From Oxalobacteraceae bacterium (lineage in GTDB: Bacteria; Pseudomonadota; Gammaproteobacteria; Burkholderiales; Burkholderiaceae_D): DNA of 55,988 nt. Shown piece by piece: positions 53,906-55,988 of the stretch. A program made the translations under genes and the position numbers. The stretch spans positions 1 through 55,988 of the forward strand of contig JAUYNR010000108.1 of the NCBI GenBank assembly GCA_030698225.1, read 5' to 3'. Under the pieces are notes generated by a model. It was not told the origin of the DNA. It was given only the letters and a program-made list of their open reading frames with translations, and searched no databases. How positions within the stretch are numbered: position 1 is the stretch's first letter; each line of letters begins with the position of its first letter.

Positions 53906-54054
53906 ACCCGGATACGGCAACCGCTCGTGCCAGGCGCTGCAAAGGCATGCGACTCGGCGCAGGTATCAGTGCATTTCCGGAATATGCGTGGCTGGACTGG
54001 GAAGGATAATCACCAGTAGGGCAGAACCATAAAAAAACCGTGGTCTGTCCCCTG

Positions 54055-54081
54055 TTGTTGCTGTTGTTGCTGTGTTGCTGC
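54055..54081. repeat. TGTTGT/TGC trinucleotide-type repeat
   Basis: TGTTGTTGCTGTTGTTGCTG then TGTTGCTGC: a short microsatellite in non-coding DNA, open to slippage. Confidence 0.7.
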
Positions 54082-54110
54082 AACTCGACATTCAGGATAC
54101 TCGTCAGCGC

Positions 54111-54140
54111 ATTTCAAAAAATGCAATGAATCTCTGCATG
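54111..54140 (-). repeat. AT-rich intergenic repeat, copy 6 (divergent, inverted)
   Basis: On the minus strand CATGCAGAGATTCATTGCAT then TTTTTGAAAT. It shares GCA..TATTCATTGC-like core and the T/A-rich tail with the other copies; the weakest member. Confidence 0.35.
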
Positions 54141-54245
54141 AAAATGCAGGCTTTACCTCATACCCTGCATTCTTATCATAAAAACGACAAAAAAACCGCT
54201 GCCATTGCGACACTGGCAGGGCGATTGCATGAAGACACTACGCGG

Positions 54246-54362
54246 TCCACGAAAGACACGAAAAGCACGAAAAAGTCAAAAACACAGAAAATCTATTGCG
54301 TGGAAAACTTCAAAAGAGAGGCAAATAGTGTTTGTTTCGTGTCTTTCGTGTTTTTCGTGGAC
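54246..54362. repeat. Inverted repeat of TCCACGAAAGACACGAAAA units
   Basis: Left arm TCCACGAAAGACACGAAAAG and right arm TTTCGTGTCTTTCGTGTTTT then TCGTGGA flank about 60 bases. The arms are imperfect tandem CACGAAA units. A single arm occurs at 42439-42462. No gene in the loop is supported. Confidence 0.7.
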
Positions 54363-54399
54363 GATATGCAGTGTTGGTTGCTCAACGCTAGCCTTCATG

Positions 54400-54860
54400 C
54401 AATCGCCCTGGCGACACTGGGGGCGCTGCGCCACCTCATCCAGAAAGACTTGCATGCACTCGGTATAACATGCGAAAGCATGAGGCTATCGAAGCGTCCA
54501 TCCATCGGACTGACTGCAACCATAGGCATAGGTATACTACTGCGTGAGCATCGCCTTGACCATTGAACGAAAAGGGCGACGGCACCAGCAATGGCGCGTA
54601 TCACTGATACGACCGAAGCGCGCTTCATCCTGAAACATCAGGCGCAATGGACGCTTGTCATTCCAGAGTACTATCTTTTCTGCCAGCGTATCGGGGAGTT
54701 TTTTTCCCAGTCTTCGCACGCTTGGGCATCGCCTTGAGAGTGTTCGGTATCGAGCGCCAATTTGCGCCAGCCATGGCGCGCCAACATGCGATAGATCGTT
54801 GATAGCGCCACCGGTTTGCCGAGTTTTTCAGCGAATTTCTCCTGCCGCGGCGGCACCCGC
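54400..54860 (-). pseudogene. IS630-family transposase, frameshifted remnant
   Basis: Three reading frames must be joined. First PVALSTIYRMLARHGWRKLA (the helix-turn-helix, about 54760-54820). Then LMFQDEARFGRISDTRHCW (about 54600-54640), the DDE-enzyme core with its first Asp. Then TECMQVFLDEVAQRP (about 54420-54470). At least two frameshifts and the loss of both ends show it is dead. It lies in a degraded zone with other mobile-element debris. Confidence 0.8.
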
Positions 54861-55083
54861 CACCCTTTCTTCCTCTCTTACCGAATATCTCGCAATAAAT
54901 CCTCCCAGCAGTTGCGTTTTGCAAGAGGCACTATCAATAGTAAATTCCCCGGCATCGACACAGAGAAATTCACACAAAGAAATTCAGTATAGGAGCGGAT
55001 TTTTGTTGATACTGAACACTACGCCCGGTGTGTTTTGGGCGACTGGGAACGCGCGAGGTGTTTCCCCGATACATTACAATGGA

Positions 55084-55104
55084 AGCGGCTCCCGGGGGAG
55101 CCGC
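55084..55104. terminator. GC-rich hairpin
   Basis: GCGGCTCC-CGGG-GGAGCCGC, a perfect 8-bp stem without a T-run. It lies downstream of copK (minus strand) in a gene-free stretch, 54861-55199, that otherwise holds nothing I can name. Confidence 0.4.
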
Positions 55105-55148
55105 CATATAACCTGCGCGTCAACAATTTAGCTGCCGCTATGACCCAG

Positions 55149-55176
55149 TAGTGTCCGGTTAAAAATTGGACAAATT
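55149..55176. other. Possible insertion-sequence end
   Basis: TAGTGTCCGGTTAAAAATTG then GACAAATT. The TGTCCGGTTA start resembles the termini of several IS families. No partner end is found in the window, so it would be a relic. Confidence 0.3.
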
Positions 55177-55199
55177 CAATTGCTTAGCGCCGAGAGGCG

Positions 55200-55499
55200 T
55201 TACTGATTACTTGAATGTCCATGGCCCTCTTTGATCAGGGAATCCAGGCGCATCACTTCGCCGGCTTGTATCATGAGCTTCTCGCCATCCTTGGTTTCCA
55301 TCACCGCGCCCTTTTTCATGCGGACAGCACGACCGTATTTATCTTGCACGGCCGCTTTTCCGTCCTTGAAGATGAACAGCGTCGAACCGTTTTTCAGCTC
55401 GATCGTTTTCTGCGCCGCCGCCCGTGCGGCGTCGTCGGAGTATGCGCAGGTGGCAACGGTACTCATCGCCACAACAATCAATAGATTCCTCATCAACAT
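55200..55499 (-). CDS. copK: CopK-like periplasmic copper-binding protein
   Basis: CopK is a small periplasmic protein, known from Cupriavidus metallidurans, that binds Cu(I) through Met thioethers and helps copper resistance. The 99-residue chain has a signal peptide (residues 1 to about 20, cleavage near TCAYS). The mature part follows the family pattern: LKNGSTLFIFKDGKAAVQDK, then MKKGAVMETKDGEKLMIQAG, ending MRLDSLIKEGHGHSSNQ. AAGGAG seven bases before the ATG at 55499 fixes the start. The usual copper operon is missing; mobile-element remains lie on both sides, so the gene was probably left behind by transfer. Confidence 0.85.
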   Translation of the reverse strand: MLMRNLLIVVAMSTVATCAYSDDAARAAAQKTIELKNGSTLFIFKDGKAAVQDKYGRAVRMKKGAVMETKDGEKLMIQAGEVMRLDSLIKEGHGHSSNQ

Positions 55500-55635
55500 T
55501 TGTGTTCTCCTTTTAGAGTTGAACTTACCTTATTGAGGCTAGTCACCGCAACGGCATATGTCAACGTAGTTGTCGCAAGGCCGGAGCATCAAAACTCACC
55601 TTTCTCTTGGACGCCGAGCAAGCTAAACAGGTAAT

Positions 55636-55659
55636 CAGGCTTCGAGGCAGGCTTCGAGG
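55636..55659. repeat. Tandem 12-bp repeat
   Basis: CAGGCTTCGAGG occurs twice in direct succession in the gene-free stretch between copK and the transposase. Confidence 0.6.
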
Positions 55660-55749
55660 CGGCATTTTTGCGTTTTCGCGGAAGACTAAGAAGTCTGTCT
55701 TGCAATAATCCTAGAATCCTTAGGAGTCGTAAAAAAGTAACTTGGTCTT

Positions 55750-55988
55750 TTATATGGCGTTTGGAGCGATTACATAATTCCATTCTCCATGGAAAACATC
55801 TCGATCTATGCGGATCGTCGCGAATTCCTGATCGGTCACTTTGATGCCCTTTTCATAAAGGCCTGGATCAAGTTCGGCGCGTACTTTCAAGCCTTTCCTG
55901 GTTGTCGTCCCAGCGATCAGGCTGACGATTACTTCGTGGCTTACCAAGGGTTGTCCGCGCCAATTCATGCTGATATGCGAAAAAAGTC
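55750..55988 (-). CDS. ISAzo13-family transposase, C-terminal end (cut by window)
   Basis: The frame runs off the right edge. The visible part, ISMNWRGQPLVSHEVIVSLI, then LKVRAELDPGLYEKGIKVTD and FHGEWNYVIAP, is the C terminus of the DDE transposase of the ISAzo13 ('Rhodopirellula') family. Whether the rest is intact lies outside the window. The T-rich sequence GTTACTTTTTTACGACTCCT just behind it (minus strand, about 55725-55745) is likely near the element's end. Confidence 0.8.
   Translation of the reverse strand, partial: LFSHISMNWRGQPLVSHEVIVSLIAGTTTRKGLKVRAELDPGLYEKGIKVTDQEFATIRIDRDVFHGEWNYVIAPNAI

Noticed and set aside
7300..54400. CRISPR array from the repeated elements
   Set aside because: Repeats are dispersed singles or inverted pairs, not regularly spaced direct repeats with spacers.
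54072..54566. 164-residue plus-strand frame across the right-end debris
   Set aside because: It runs through an inverted repeat and the antisense of an IS630 remnant; composition and content are not those of a gene.
55589..55783. Small minus-strand frame behind the ISAzo13 transposase
   Set aside because: It overlaps the transposase end and contains a tandem repeat; no family signal.

Overview
The window comes from a betaproteobacterium chromosome, most likely Burkholderiales and probably Oxalobacteraceae-like. This is inferred from the high GC content, from gene neighbourhoods typical of that group (thiL-pgpA-cinA...pyrF; clsB/ybhP/nudB/aspS/DUF502/fmdB; DUF971...ubiE-ubiJ-ubiB; yqaA/ilvA/queF; ptsN-hprK-rapZ) and from protein sequence. 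No rRNA, tRNA or CRISPR array was seen.

Layout. (1) 1-8.8 kb is housekeeping: the tail of an unknown protein, thiL-pgpA-cinA, a group II PLP decarboxylase beside pyrF, a lemA-TPM-TPM envelope operon, and dacB. (2) 9.1-15.2 kb is one 2017-residue signalling protein joining a Ser/Thr kinase, a STAND/AAA-type ATPase, a helical-repeat region, GAF, PAS, GGDEF and EAL. (3) 15.2-22.5 kb is a complete fatty-acid beta-oxidation cluster with its own TetR-type regulator. (4) 22.7-32.4 kb is a run of minus-strand genes: hslR, clsB, an ybhP-like phosphatase, nudB, aspS, DUF502, fmdB, a TPMT-like methyltransferase, and ubiE-ubiJ-ubiB for ubiquinone synthesis. (5) 32.6-41.7 kb is the accessory centrepiece: a Wadjet-type (JetABCD, TIGR02677/02678/02680/02679) SMC-nuclease anti-plasmid system whose jetB and jetC are separated by a HEPN/MNT (HepT/MntA-like) toxin-antitoxin pair. 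The cassette lies between the DUF971 gene and ubiE, which I recall as neighbours in related genomes, and only 27 bp behind DUF971. (6) 41.7-53.4 kb is core again: DUF971, HIT protein, a 1329-aa FAD/Fe-S oxidoreductase, yqaA, ilvA, queF, a DUF1508 protein, ptsN-hprK-rapZ. (7) 53.4-56.0 kb is a degraded zone: a small CDGSH-like protein, an aldo/keto-reductase tail, IS630 wreckage, a lone copK and the end of an ISAzo13-type transposase.

How genes work together: the beta-oxidation genes form a regulated catabolic unit. UbiE/J/B act in one quinone pathway. HprK, PtsN and RapZ are nitrogen-PTS/regulatory partners. JetA/B/C would form a MukBEF-like loop-extruding complex with JetD as the nuclease, and the embedded HEPN/MNT pair could be a second layer or guard. 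Several intergenic repeat families are scattered through the window. One, an AT-rich element with core CGCATATATTCATTGCG...TTTAAAAATACA, recurs at six intergenic places and I do not recognise it.

All functional calls rest on reading motifs and remembered family features; no database search was run.
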